Assembly: GCF_000002875.2 (NCBI RefSeq)
Contig: NC_009411.2
Coordinates: forward strand, 620,001 to 684,000
Reading direction: 5' to 3'
DNA from: Leishmania infantum JPCM5
Taxonomy: Eukaryota > Euglenozoa > Kinetoplastea > Trypanosomatida > Trypanosomatidae
DNA: 64,000 bases
Each line of letters opens with the position of its first letter. Positions within the stretch are counted from its first letter, which is position 1. The position numbers were made by a program, and so were the translations under genes. Of the stretch, positions 52,930 to 63,703 are shown one piece after another. The notes below the pieces were generated by a model. It did no database searches and was not told where the DNA came from. It was given only the letters and a program-made list of their open reading frames with translations.

Positions 52930-53296
52930 TCGGGGGTACGGACTGGCGGACTCGTGACGTCGGCGGACAGGTCGTTGCTGGCGCCGTGCCGAAGAGACGT
53001 GTGACCATGGTGATCACGCTTGTGCCGGCTCACTACGCATCGTGTCGACCATTTCAACAGGTGTACACACCCGCCTGCTGTTTTTCGGCATTCGCGGCGT
53101 TGCAGTGATGTCGAGCGTCGTTCTGGGCTTAGCCTGCGGTGTACGCAGTGGCATTGCGGTGGGCTGAGCGGCGCCAAGCGGTGTTGGTCGGCCCTGCTGC
53201 TTGGCATAGCCGTGGTGCAGCAGAGGCAAGGTGAAGCCGTGATTGTACGTGCGTATGTCTGCTGACTTGCTCGTATTTGGGATATAATGGGCACGT
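52930..53296. repeat. SIDER-like element
   Basis: Shares the early GACGTCGGCGG word with the 475-bp repeats and its last 85 bases (from GTGCAGCAGAGGCAAGGTG to ATAATGGGCAC) with the 728-bp repeats, so it links the two groups into one family. Located in the 3' region of the ALIX-like gene. Left boundary is approximate. Confidence 0.55.
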
Positions 53297-54443
53297 TGAA
53301 GAAGGCAAGCCAAAAAGAAAGGAACGGTCTCTTAGCTCGCGATCGCTGGCCGTCATTCAACGGTAGGCGCCTCAGAGGATCACCGTGACGGTGGGGGTGG
53401 CGTCGTCGTCTCTTGTGACCTTCGTCTTTTTGTTTTTTTTTTGTTTGTGCGGGCTCGTGAGGAGATGTCGCCGTCACCCCTCCCCATCCCACCACCACCA
53501 GTCAACTGTATCTCCATCTCAGGCTGCAGATTCTCTGCGAATGGTTGTGGGAATGTATGTGTATGTTTCTGAAGTCTTCGCGGCGGCGCACGCATCGTTT
53601 TCAGCTCGTCAGCTGAAGTCACGTCTCTTCTTTTTTTTTCGCCCTTCGCCATGACCGCGTGCTGTTCTGCCCTCCACACACACCTCACCCTGTCTCTCTC
53701 TTCTCTCTTCACTGTCGATTGTGTGGTTGCTAGCGTTTTATCCATCGCGGTTGTGTGCTTCTGTGTCCCGCGCACCCTCTCGCTACTTTCCGCAGTTGTT
53801 GTAGTTCCCACCCAAACGCCGAAAAGAAGCAGAGCCGAGCACACGTCCCATACTGCAGCTTACTGAACCCTTCTCACTGTGAATATTTCTGCGTCCTTGA
53901 TGCGCTGCACCTCGGCGGCCTCATTTTATGTTGCTACTATCACGCATGCAGCTGTGCGTGTGGCACACACGCAAGAATACATCCGCTGGCTAAGGGAAAT
54001 GCGTGTGTTCTCGACTATCTGCTTGCTTTTAAACGCACATGCACACACATCCCACTCTGCCCACCTTCCGTCTCTCGTGTGCCACGTATACCTGCTCGCC
54101 TTTTCTTTGTTGTTGTTTGCTTGTTTGATGTTACCGTTGGCAGTCTTTGATGTATGCGAAGGGTTTCTTGACGGTCACGCAATCATGTCTTCTGTGCACA
54201 TCTGCTTGCGCGGCTAGTCATCGCGTCGAGGCGAGCTCTTCGCATCTCCCACACCCTTGTTGTTGGCGTCTTTGTATGTGGGTCTGTATGCGCGGGCGTG
54301 TTCTCACTGCCCCTCGTCGCTCTTCTTCGTTCTCGGTGCTGGAGCGCCCTGCGCCATCACTCCTCGTGCCGTCCTTCTTATATCCATGTTACCGTTGGGC
54401 TGATGGACTGGGGTGGAGTGGGCCCGCTGCGTTGTTGGCGTCA

Positions 54444-54491
54444 TCTCTCTGTCTCTCTCTTCCTCTCGAGAGGAAGAGAGAGACAGAGAGA
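54444..54491. repeat. Perfect 48-bp palindrome
   Basis: Arms 54444-54467 and 54468-54491 are exact reverse complements with no spacer, centred on CTCGAG. One arm is pure pyrimidine, the other pure purine, apart from a single G/C pair. It would form a 24-bp RNA hairpin apart from the few central bases of a turn. Confidence 0.95.
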
Positions 54492-55218
54492 CAACATGAA
54501 TAAAGCAGGCAAATGTGTGCGTTGGTTTATGTTCACATGTGCTGCAGAGGCACGCAACAGCTCCCCTCTGCTCCTCCTCACTGTTTCGCTTTTTTCATTT
54601 CCTGGCTAGTTGCGATGACTGTGAATCTTTGTGAGCCTGTGAGGGCATGCCCGATATTCACTCGTGTGTGCAGGCTGCGTCGCTCGCGCCTCTCCTCCCT
54701 CGAGCATGTGTTTGGCTGTCGCTCTTCCCTGTTTATTCACTCACCGCTCTCCTCCTCGTCCTTTGAGCTGCATACTCGTGTGTCTTCTGTACGTGGTGCT
54801 CACGTCTCGCTGCAAGCACTGTTATGTAAGGAACGGAAGGCGAACAGTACGAAAAGGCACCTCGCCCCCCCCCTCTCAGACACAGTCACAGACACGCTCG
54901 CCCCCCTCGCTCTCTCCACTCCCCGATTCGCAAAGGCCTGGCACACGCACGGTCAGAGTGTGTGCCAAGCCTTTGTGAGGCAGTGCCTGGTGTAGAGCGT
55001 CCCTGTAGAGTCAGAAGAGGCGAGGCCCAAAATGATTTTGTCCTTCCACTTCGCCCCGTCCCGCCCCTGCTGATACGCCGCTTCCTTTCGAGCGTGAGAG
55101 CTGAAGCGAAGTTTGAAGCGCGGTCATGCCCGTCGCGTCATAGACTCACACGTATGCACATGCGGTGACCCATAGATTTCACAAGGATAAAGAGTACCGT
55201 TGTTGCTTCTCATTGCTG

Positions 55219-58200
55219 ATGAGCACCACGGATCCGTACTCGCTGTCCCCGCAGAACAGTGCGGTGGAGGCGACACTCTTTCAACTGCTGTTTCCAGTTC
55301 ACGTTACCCCTGCTACCCGAGTTGCTGTGGGAGACGTTATTGCAGTGAAGACGCTGAGCGATAATTCTCCTGAGAGAATCGCTGGGGCACTTGCGGTGTC
55401 GTCGCCGTCGGTCTCCGAGCGAATTCGTGCGTGGGAGACAGTGCCTCATGGGCGTGCAGCGCGCTCGTTCCGTCGCACGGAACGCACCGAGTTTCACAAC
55501 CCTGACGATCCCACGTTGCTACATACTGTGCATGCGCAGCAGCGGCATGGCGCGTCTGCCGCGAAGGGTTCACGTGCGCGACACTCCGGTGCAGTGGGGC
55601 CGGATCGCAGCACTGATGCAAGTGCTGGCCCTAATACAGTGCCGTTCTCGATGCGTTTGCGAGAAGTGGAGCGGCGATTTCAGGAACAGATGAAGGTGCA
55701 CCGCGGTCTGACGGCGGCGTCCCGCCAAGTCGATGTCCTTGAGCGTTCTGTTCAACTGTTTCAAGCAGAGCGGCGCACGCGAGCGTTCGCGCATGCACTT
55801 GCAGAGCGTCAAGACGCCATCTGGGCCCGTGTGTGGCCTGGTGGTTCCCTTCCGAAGACGGAGGACACTGTAGCGACTGTGCATCGTCAAACGGCAGCAT
55901 CGTCTCGTGCTGCACCCATGCCGGCCGCGCGCCGTGGCGACAGCTCTGCGACACCTTCGACCAGCAGCGCTATCTCACCCCCGCCCCCCGCGTCCCCGAC
56001 GGGCTTCTTGCTCAAGGATATCCTAGACACCTACTCAAAGCCGCGTGAGCTTCGAGAGGCTAGCGGCAGCGGCCGAAGTGCGGCGGCTGCCGCTCCTGCT
56101 GCATCAAAGGCGACGAAGGCGCCAAAAGGAGTCCCACTCACCCTGGCACGAGAAGCGCGGAGGACTGCCGCTGGGGTAGAAATTATCCGCCCCGAGAAAA
56201 CACCGAAACCTTACACTGTCATCCGCTACGTCGAGGCAAGGTCCAAACACGCCTCAGCCACACACGACGCTGTCGACCGCCAGGGCACCTCGGCATCCTC
56301 GGCTGTCACCCCGGCCACCGCGGCAGCGGTGTCCGCAGCGTACTCGAAAAACGTCGCGAGGGGGGAAGTGAAAGGGGACTCCTCGCAAGCGTTCTCCAGC
56401 GTTGTGAGCGAGGTGAATGAAGCGGGCGAAGTAGGCGGAGGCAAAGCCTCCGATCAGAGCAGTGCCAGCGTCGCCGATGAAGCCGCGCCGATGAATGACA
56501 CGTACGACGCGGACACGTTTGACTCGCACGTCTCCAGTGGAACAGCTGCGGATGCTTCGATGAGCAGCGCGAAGAGCTCTGCCGTGAGCAGCATGATTCC
56601 TACGGAGGAAGCGACGCCATCCTCCCTGGCGCAGAGCATCACCTCTGAAGAGATCGAAAGTGCAGCTGCTGGGCGTCCGTTGAGGTGTAACCGCCGTGAC
56701 GGTAATAAGAGTAGCGGCGTCTCCGTGGCCGATGACGCGCGCGCAGCACCCTTTGCTGAAACCCTGCAAACTTTCTTGGACGCCTGTCGGTGCGTCTCGG
56801 CTGCCTCTGCTCGACTGCTCCAGTCCCCGTATATTCGAGAGAGCAGCCATGATGCTGGTCAGCACAGACAAAACACCCCGAAGCCGGCGAAAAAAGATGC
56901 CCCGCGTTCAGCCCCGAAGGCAGTGGAAGATGCTGCATCGTGTGTCACCGCGGATGCAGCCACTGGTGCAGATGTCTCTCCACCTGCTTGGCGTGACGCC
57001 CTGCACCGGCAGCTACGCAACATACGTCGCCTTCAGCGCTTTCGTGAGCACCTGCTTCGCCACCTGAAGCGCATTGATGTGCAGCGGCAGACTCACTGCA
57101 AGGCGACACGACTGCTGCGGGAAACGCAAGCCCTCGCCAAAGTACGCCGTAAACTGCTCTCCGGCTCCAGAGTCGGGGGCGAAGCATCCTTGGGGAGCAT
57201 GCTGCGTCACGTGAAGGGCGTCTCCACGGGAACAGGTGGGCGGAGGGGCCCGCGCCGCGGTGGCGGTGCGCATGGCCACGGCGCTCCGCGGCAACAGCAT
57301 TCCCTGCCTTCGTGGCTGAGAATGAGTGTCGTGAGCGACGCCGACACAATATCGGAGGTGGTACTCACCGACATGAACAGCAGCGTCGGCGACGGCATCA
57401 TCTCAGCTGACTCCAGAGTAGTGGAGGAGGAGATGCAGTATGGCAGCAATCAGAGCGAGACTTTCGTCTCGGGCAGCATCATCCAGGAAGAGGTGGCCAG
57501 CTGGGATGGGGCCTCCGGGCACAGCGACGTGGCCAGCGGTGGCACCGTCTTGACCGAAGTGTCCAGGAGCCATGAGGGCGACGGCGACCCCTCTTACGGC
57601 AGCGACTCCTTTGAAGCAGCGAGTAACTCAGACGCCGCGGGACGTTCTGCGTGGATCGCGCGGTCTGGTATGGTGGCGGAAGTCCGCCTAGACGAGATCG
57701 AGGAGGAACTCGCAGACCGATTAGCCGAAATATCGTCGGATGCCATCTCCGAAGGGAGCTCGATTCCGTCCGAGGTGGAAGAGCTTGTTGACCTGCTCCC
57801 CTCCTCACTCATCCCAAGCGAAATCGAAGACGACGACGCGAGCCCGCAAGGCAGCTCTGCAGCCACCATGGACTCCTACATTGCCACTGACATGAGCAGC
57901 TCCGCGGCAGTCTTGCAGGGACAGCAACGACGCATGTATGTTGCTGCAAATGGCTCCACCGCGTGGTATGCAGCTGCCGGAGAAGGGGCAGCGGGTGGTG
58001 TCAGCGGGGCGCTGACGGATCACAAGGCCTACATTCGTGACTCTCCTGGCTCTAGTGTGTACAGCGTGCCGGAGGACGCCGATGTGGACACATCTATGCC
58101 GCAGTCCACAGACGTCCGCTCGGAAGGCGCCCGAGACTCGCTGCCGAGGACGAGTGGAAGGGTAGCGGACCTTGACGCGGCAGCATCCCTCGCGGCGGCG

Positions 58201-59091
58201 AACGAGAAGCGTATTTATGGAAGACCCAGTCCGACCCCCTCGGCCAAGAGTGACGGGAGCAGCAGCAGCTCTGAGGATGCCTTGACAATGTTGGAGGTGG
58301 ACATGACCCTTACGAAGGGGCGTCGGCACCACGCGTTACGCTGTGCCTCTGATGTGCCGACGTTTGAGCAGCTCTACAGCCCATCCATGCCCCCGCTGGA
58401 TGAAGGGCCACTGACGGGAAGCGGCAACGCCAGCACCACTAGCTCTGCCGGCAGCGGCCGGTCCTCCAAACCAGATCGACGGAAAGGTGGATCTGCCCAC
58501 AGTGTCGGCATAGGGTGGTCGAACACCGCAGTCTCTTCCCTTCACGAACGAGGTGCAGCGCACCTTGTGCACCATCCGACAGCGCGGATGGAGGCCGGCA
58601 CACAGGCGGAGATGCGCGCCGTGGGCAGCCACCCCACGGCCATATGTGGTGCTTCACGGATGAGAGCGACATATCCGACCAAGGACTACGTTGCGCAGAG
58701 TGCGTGGAAGGCACGTCAGCTACATCTCTTGCGGCAGCTGCGATCACCGATTGTGGATGACTCAGAGGGCACGGCCAAGAACTCAGCGGAGGCTACCGAC
58801 AGCCCAAGTCGCGCTTTTGAGCAGCGGCATCGTCCGCCGAAGGACAAGGCCGATGCCGTGCTCGACGCCGCCGAAGCTGTAGCACTTGAGGAGTGGGCGC
58901 AGCACTGGGGTGTTGTGGAGTCGCTGCTGCAGACGCGTTTTTCCGCGTCATCCTGCATCGGTACTGGCGAGCCACCGTCGTCCTCGCGTCGCACAGGAAA
59001 GGCCCTCTTACAGCGCTTCCCGTCAGATTCAACGCCACCTACTTGGGACGCTTCTCAGTCGAGTGTGCCGGGGTCCTCTGCATCACGCTGA
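55219..59091 (+). CDS. Large, mostly disordered protein of unknown function
   Basis: A 1290-residue protein, Ser/Ala-rich with little hydrophobic core. The N terminus (SAVEATLFQLLFPV) and a basic helical block near 600-660 (LHRQLRNIRRLQRFREHLLRHL, broken here by my own spacing only at its end) are the best-ordered parts. A strongly acidic section (about 710-890) repeats Ser-Glu-Val/Ile units such as IPSEVEELVDLL and IPSEIEDDD. The C terminus has a short helical segment (LEEWAQHWGVVESLLQTRF). I recognise no domain. Acidic SEV/SEI repeats plus basic coils are seen in some centrosomal or cytoskeletal scaffold proteins, but this is only a resemblance. The frame is open to an earlier ATG at 55165; 55219 is preferred because protein-like sequence starts there. 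Confidence 0.7.
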   Translation: MSTTDPYSLSPQNSAVEATLFQLLFPVHVTPATRVAVGDVIAVKTLSDNSPERIAGALAVSSPSVSERIRAWETVPHGRAARSFRRTERTEFHNPDDPTLLHTVHAQQRHGASAAKGSRARHSGAVGPDRSTDASAGPNTVPFSMRLREVERRFQEQMKVHRGLTAASRQVDVLERSVQLFQAERRTRAFAHALAERQDAIWARVWPGGSLPKTEDTVATVHRQTAASSRAAPMPAARRGDSSATPSTSSAISPPPPASPTGFLLKDILDTYSKPRELREASGSGRSAAAAAPAASKATKAPKGVPLTLAREARRTAAGVEIIRPEKTPKPYTVIRYVEARSKHASATHDAVDRQGTSASSAVTPATAAAVSAAYSKNVARGEVKGDSSQAFSSVVSEVNEAGEVGGGKASDQSSASVADEAAPMNDTYDADTFDSHVSSGTAADASMSSAKSSAVSSMIPTEEATPSSLAQSITSEEIESAAAGRPLRCNRRDGNKSSGVSVADDARAAPFAETLQTFLDACRCVSAASARLLQSPYIRESSHDAGQHRQNTPKPAKKDAPRSAPKAVEDAASCVTADAATGADVSPPAWRDALHRQLRNIRRLQRFREHLLRHLKRIDVQRQTHCKATRLLRETQALAKVRRKLLSGSRVGGEASLGSMLRHVKGVSTGTGGRRGPRRGGGAHGHGAPRQQHSLPSWLRMSVVSDADTISEVVLTDMNSSVGDGIISADSRVVEEEMQYGSNQSETFVSGSIIQEEVASWDGASGHSDVASGGTVLTEVSRSHEGDGDPSYGSDSFEAASNSDAAGRSAWIARSGMVAEVRLDEIEEELADRLAEISSDAISEGSSIPSEVEELVDLLPSSLIPSEIEDDDASPQGSSAATMDSYIATDMSSSAAVLQGQQRRMYVAANGSTAWYAAAGEGAAGGVSGALTDHKAYIRDSPGSSVYSVPEDADVDTSMPQSTDVRSEGARDSLPRTSGRVADLDAAASLAAANEKRIYGRPSPTPSAKSDGSSSSSEDALTMLEVDMTLTKGRRHHALRCASDVPTFEQLYSPSMPPLDEGPLTGSGNASTTSSAGSGRSSKPDRRKGGSAHSVGIGWSNTAVSSLHERGAAHLVHHPTARMEAGTQAEMRAVGSHPTAICGASRMRATYPTKDYVAQSAWKARQLHLLRQLRSPIVDDSEGTAKNSAEATDSPSRAFEQRHRPPKDKADAVLDAAEAVALEEWAQHWGVVESLLQTRFSASSCIGTGEPPSSSRRTGKALLQRFPSDSTPPTWDASQSSVPGSSASR

Positions 59092-59626
59092 GCGAGCTCG
59101 CGCCTCTCCCTCCCTCGGAGAGGTCAGAGGCCGCGCGTGCCTCGCGATTGCAGATCTGTCGAAGTCTTGTCATGCGCATGCCTCTTTTTGCTTGCTTTTG
59201 TGCATGACGGTGGGATGTGCTGGGGAAAAAACGCAGAAGAAGGAGGACGCTGATCAGTCTGTGGACCGGAACGGATCCACGTGAGAAAGCTCCTATCGAC
59301 ATGCATGAAGGGAAACCACGAGAAGCACAGAGGGCAGAAAGTCGGTGAAGGACAGCAGAGGGCGTCGAACGCTTTCTGTCCGCTGCAGCACGCACCGGCC
59401 GTGAGCCACACGACCGTGTGATCGGCCATGTCTCTCACGTAAAGCCTTGCTTTGAAGAGGTATGGGGGGTGTCTTCCCTGTTGTCTATGTCGCCTCACTT
59501 CAATCAACGCGCATTGGAGCCTTCGTCGTCCGCGCCTAGCCGCTACTGCTGCTGCCGTAGGGTACCCCTTCACCCTCTGCGCTCCATCATGTGTCCGCCC
59601 TCTTCTTCCCAACAAGCCACACGCAT

Positions 59627-59658
<32 letters not shown>

Positions 59659-59824
59659 GTAGTGTGGAGTGTGCGTGCGTGTCACCTCTTCTCTGTGCGG
59701 CCCCCTCTCCTCCCCCCACCACACACACACACTCCCAAGCACCGATAGAGCTGCTCAGTGCTGCAGACGGGCGTTTGCTTCCTTTTCTCTCTTCGTTTGC
59801 TTTGCCACCACGCTGACGGCACCG
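59092..59824. other. Intergenic/UTR region
   Basis: About 730 bases. CA runs near 59624-59660 and 59720-59732 and a pyrimidine tract near 59777-59800 precede the strumpellin start. No gene seen. Confidence 0.6.
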
Positions 59825-62800
59825 ATGGTGCATCGCAGTCGGGCCACCGCCGACCCCTCCTCCGATCATGAGGAACGCGTCAACTTCCTCGACGACGACT
59901 GTGGCCGCAACGCGCTGCAGTTGGCGGCACGAGGCAGCACGATCGTTGCCACCCTGCAGCGGCTGGCCGCCCACATCCCGGCTGAGTTTACGGCCCCGAG
60001 TGGGACACCGTATGCAAGGCTCATATTCGACTTCCGCTACTTCAAGCACCAGGATCAGATCGAAAAGAGCATCGCGGACTCAGCAGAGCTGCTAGTTCTG
60101 GACAAGGAATTCTACGACACGCACATGGAGCTGCTGGAGAAGTTCATGTCGCTTTTTAGAGGCATCTACGGCTACGTAACCGAGCTGAACCGCTACGTGC
60201 GCGAGATCCAAGACGGCCAGTACGTGGCCCAGACGCTGGATACGGTGCTGGAGTCCTTGGATGGTCGACAACTTCTCTGCGAGCTGTATCACCTCTACGG
60301 TGTGATGCTGCTCCTGATGGACCACAAAATTGGCGGCTTGGTGCGGGAGCGCATCATTGTAAGTTATGTGCGGTACCGAGGCTCTGGGGAGGCACACACG
60401 GTGGAGGTGGCGGAGCTGTGTCGAGCCACGAGTCAGGGTGCAGGTGGGACTGCAGCTATAGCCGGCAGCCCTGTCAAGCGCGCGCCGGTATCACCAAGGG
60501 CTGCCGCTGGTAGTGGCACTGGCATCAGCAACTACCCGATCGACTACTTTGAGCGCGTTCCAGTGCAGAAAGGCGTTGTGGCGCGACTGCTGGCCTGCAT
60601 TCGGTCCGACGACATCTACCGCATGTCCAGCCATTACCCGAACCCAGACCACCGCAGCGCTGCCATGGCACTGCAAGGCGGTATCGCGTTCGTACTCCTC
60701 TTCTTCTGCGGCGATGTGCTGGTGCAGCAGCTGCCGGTAATGAAGGAGTTGGTGGAGAAGCACTTTGCCGACAACTGGGTCGTTCACTACTACGGCGGGT
60801 ACACGGCAGATTTATCTGTTGCCTGGGCGGCATTTCCAGCAGCGCGCGCGGCGTTGCAGCGCACTCTTGAGTCGCACAGTGTCACCTATCACTTGCAGCG
60901 CATGCGTGGCGCGTTGGCACGCAGCACCGAGCGTGTGCAGGCAGTGCTGGAGGAGGGGATGCTGACAGAGAACTATGTCTTGGACAATGTACACGCGTCG
61001 CTGTTGCCCATCATCACCGAATCAAACGTGGTGCTGCGCTGGTTTGTGCTCCAAGGGGTGTGCTCTGCCTCGGCGTCATCGCCGCCGGCGTCTCCGGTTT
61101 GCGGCGACCCCGATGAAGCGAGCCTGCGCGCCGCCGCCTCTGCTGCTGGGCAGGCGGTGCGCGCCAGCTTTGAGAACGATGAGCTTCTGACGCTCCTGTT
61201 GGCAACGGCGCAGCTGGAGCGCCACGTCCACTCGCGCTTCGCGGTAGTGCTGCAGGAGAAGACCGCGCGCTGGACAGGCGCAAGGCGACAGGCGGTGTCG
61301 CGCGTGCAGAAGCTGTCGCACTTCTTCTCGGAGGACAACCTGCTCGACACGTCTGTGCACGACGCAGAGCTGGAGCGGTGGTTTGCCGAAGTCGGTGCTC
61401 GTATCGCCAACCTGCACATGAAGCGGCAGAGCGCGAAGGCGACCCGGCGCAAGTTGCAACGGCTGGTGGCGGCGTTGGAGAACATACAGGAGTTTGCCCA
61501 GGTGAACCAGCAGCTGCAGGTGCTGCAGTACGTCCGGGAGACGTGCGCAGACTTGCACCAGATGCTGCATTACCTGAACGCTGAGCGCCGTGTGCTTGGA
61601 CGACTCGCCACCATAACTGACTTCAGCTATGCGTGGGAGCTGCTCTCCGCACACGGATACCTCGTCCGCGAGCTGCAGGCCCGCATTCGGCGGCAGCCAG
61701 TTGTAGCGGCGCATATGCAAGCACTCTTCGCGAAGCTCTCGTCGCTGCTTCACCTGCCGTGCATCCGCATCGATGAAGGCATCGCCGTCACCGCCGCGAG
61801 TGTTCTGGGAGTCGATGTGCGACTCGAGCGGGCTCTGCAGTTCACCTCTACCTTTTACTCTGAGGAAGTGGTTTCGTTTCTGCGAAGCGTTCTACAGGTG
61901 ATTCCGACCTCCATCTTCGAAGTCCTGAACAAAGTCATGTACCTCCTCACGAATGCGTTGCGGGAGTGCCCCAGCAAGCTGCAGCGCGACGAGTGGAAGC
62001 ACTGGAGCCAGCTCGAGACGCGGGAGCAGCTCTGCGCGTGCACGGCCGACATAGCCCGCTACGCAGCTGGGCTGCTGGCAATGGAGGAAACGACAGTCGG
62101 TGTCGTGCGCGTCAACCCACATCGACTCCTGGAAGACGGCATACGCAAAGAGCTCGTTGAGCACATTACGCGCGAGCTGCACGCCGGCATCTGGTTTGAC
62201 CGGTCCAAGCCGTCCACCGTCGAGGACCTCGACAAGGAGCTGGTGCAGCTGGGGGCCCGGCTGCGTGGTGTGCGGAACTCCTTCGAGTACATACAGGACT
62301 TCGTTAACGTGCACGGGCTTAAAATTTGGATGGAGGAGTTTCAGCGAATTGTCCGCTTCACCCTGCAGATGGAATGCAACGCCTTCTGGCCCAAAAAGGT
62401 GTACCCGTGGAGCTCGCCCTATCAATCCGCGAGCATCACGATCCCGTATTTTGCGCCGGCGAGCCCGAAGGATGCGTATAGCTTCCTCGGTCACCTGGTC
62501 CAGCATCTGCTGTACCTGACAGACCCGCGTGAGTCCATCTACTTTCCTGCCTACGGTGCGTGGTTCACGCGGCGCCGGCTGTGTGAGTGCGTGGGGCCGC
62601 GCTTGTTTTCCCGCGTCGCGGATGCGGTTGATTGCACTGGGCTAGCCTGCCTCGACGAGCTCCTGAGCTCCATCGCGGCCAAGGACATGCAGCTGCTGGT
62701 GCAACGGCTTGCCGAGTCGGTGGCGTCGCTGGAGTCGGCGCAACGCGGCGCTGCACAGGAGGTCTGGGCGCGGTGCATGCCTACCTCCGGGACTCCTGAG

Positions 62801-63703
62801 AAAGACGCGTTTTTGAAGGATTATGATCAGCTAGCCTCCATTCTCGAGGCGTCGCCAGCGGCGCAGGAGGTTGGGGTCGTTGCGATGCGACTTGGTCGCA
62901 TTGCCTTGATTCGACAGCTGATTGCCCACCAGCTGCGCTCAGACAGCAAGCAAGACAGCTCTGCGCTGGTTGCGTGCGTGCAGGCAGTCAACAACGCCGT
63001 CGTGGCAACCCTGGACAGCCACCTCGCCAAGGACCCGTTCGAGGCGAGGGCCGCCGGCCCTTCGCGATCGTGCGCAGAGGTGTCGGAGGGGCTGGTGTGC
63101 GGAACGGCGCCGCTGCTGCGCTCTGTCGGCCTCACAGACCCGTTCGCGACGGTGTACGATGTTGCGGACGGTGGCGGCGGTGTCTCGCCCAGTGGTGACA
63201 ACACAACAGGCGAGTTCAGCTTTGGTGCACCTCCACCTGCGGCAGCCACCGCTGGCAGCGGCGCGGCTCGCCCCGTCGCGGTGCCGACGAAGTTGCCACT
63301 ACCGCTCTTTGTCCTTCCGCTCTGCGTAGTGGTGCTGCTACACGTGCAGAAGTGTACCTACAGCCCGCGCTTCGACAGCTGCATTCCGGCGGGGAAGGAA
63401 GACGACGTGGACCCCACCATGCTCGCTGTCGGCGTGGTGACCCTACTGCAGCAGTTCCCGCTGGAGGCCACCCGTCTTCTTTTGCAGCTACTGGCACAGG
63501 TGGTGCGCGTGTCCATCATCGCCAGGACACCGACACCAAAGGGGAAGGGCAAGGGGGCGGCACCGCCGCTGGTGTGCCGCTGCGCCGACGCTCTCACAAT
63601 GTGGATAGAGGTTCTTCAAGGCTACCTGCCGCGGTATCCGGAAAAGGAGCGGTCGCATGGGGTTCCACCCAGTGTTCCTGATCGCTTCGCGCAGTGTGTG
63701 TGA
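59825..63703 (+). CDS. WASHC5: Strumpellin, WASH complex subunit 5
   Basis: A 1292-residue protein, collinear with strumpellin over nearly its whole length. Recognisable blocks in order: NALQLAARGSTIVATLQRL (about 24), LNRYVREIQDGQYVAQTLDT (about 125), LYGVMLLLMDHKIGG, YFERVPVQKG and LRCIRSDDIYR-type sequence (about 245-265), VVSFLRSVLQVIPTSIF (about 685), LLEDGIRKELVEHI and SFEYIQDFVNVHGLKIWMEE (about 820-840). Strumpellin is a helical scaffold of the WASH complex, which drives Arp2/3 actin assembly on endosomes. Human strumpellin is 1159 residues; extra length lies in Ala/Gly-rich loops (about 200-225 and 1075-1165). The start at 59825 matches the family N terminus. Confidence 0.9.
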   Translation: MVHRSRATADPSSDHEERVNFLDDDCGRNALQLAARGSTIVATLQRLAAHIPAEFTAPSGTPYARLIFDFRYFKHQDQIEKSIADSAELLVLDKEFYDTHMELLEKFMSLFRGIYGYVTELNRYVREIQDGQYVAQTLDTVLESLDGRQLLCELYHLYGVMLLLMDHKIGGLVRERIIVSYVRYRGSGEAHTVEVAELCRATSQGAGGTAAIAGSPVKRAPVSPRAAAGSGTGISNYPIDYFERVPVQKGVVARLLACIRSDDIYRMSSHYPNPDHRSAAMALQGGIAFVLLFFCGDVLVQQLPVMKELVEKHFADNWVVHYYGGYTADLSVAWAAFPAARAALQRTLESHSVTYHLQRMRGALARSTERVQAVLEEGMLTENYVLDNVHASLLPIITESNVVLRWFVLQGVCSASASSPPASPVCGDPDEASLRAAASAAGQAVRASFENDELLTLLLATAQLERHVHSRFAVVLQEKTARWTGARRQAVSRVQKLSHFFSEDNLLDTSVHDAELERWFAEVGARIANLHMKRQSAKATRRKLQRLVAALENIQEFAQVNQQLQVLQYVRETCADLHQMLHYLNAERRVLGRLATITDFSYAWELLSAHGYLVRELQARIRRQPVVAAHMQALFAKLSSLLHLPCIRIDEGIAVTAASVLGVDVRLERALQFTSTFYSEEVVSFLRSVLQVIPTSIFEVLNKVMYLLTNALRECPSKLQRDEWKHWSQLETREQLCACTADIARYAAGLLAMEETTVGVVRVNPHRLLEDGIRKELVEHITRELHAGIWFDRSKPSTVEDLDKELVQLGARLRGVRNSFEYIQDFVNVHGLKIWMEEFQRIVRFTLQMECNAFWPKKVYPWSSPYQSASITIPYFAPASPKDAYSFLGHLVQHLLYLTDPRESIYFPAYGAWFTRRRLCECVGPRLFSRVADAVDCTGLACLDELLSSIAAKDMQLLVQRLAESVASLESAQRGAAQEVWARCMPTSGTPEKDAFLKDYDQLASILEASPAAQEVGVVAMRLGRIALIRQLIAHQLRSDSKQDSSALVACVQAVNNAVVATLDSHLAKDPFEARAAGPSRSCAEVSEGLVCGTAPLLRSVGLTDPFATVYDVADGGGGVSPSGDNTTGEFSFGAPPPAAATAGSGAARPVAVPTKLPLPLFVLPLCVVVLLHVQKCTYSPRFDSCIPAGKEDDVDPTMLAVGVVTLLQQFPLEATRLLLQLLAQVVRVSIIARTPTPKGKGKGAAPPLVCRCADALTMWIEVLQGYLPRYPEKERSHGVPPSVPDRFAQCV

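Larger units (their letters stand above)
52680..55218. other. Intergenic/UTR region with repeat and palindrome
   Basis: About 2.5 kb. Holds the 53-kb SIDER-like element and the 48-bp palindrome. The remainder is T/C-rich spacer. No gene seen. Confidence 0.6.
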
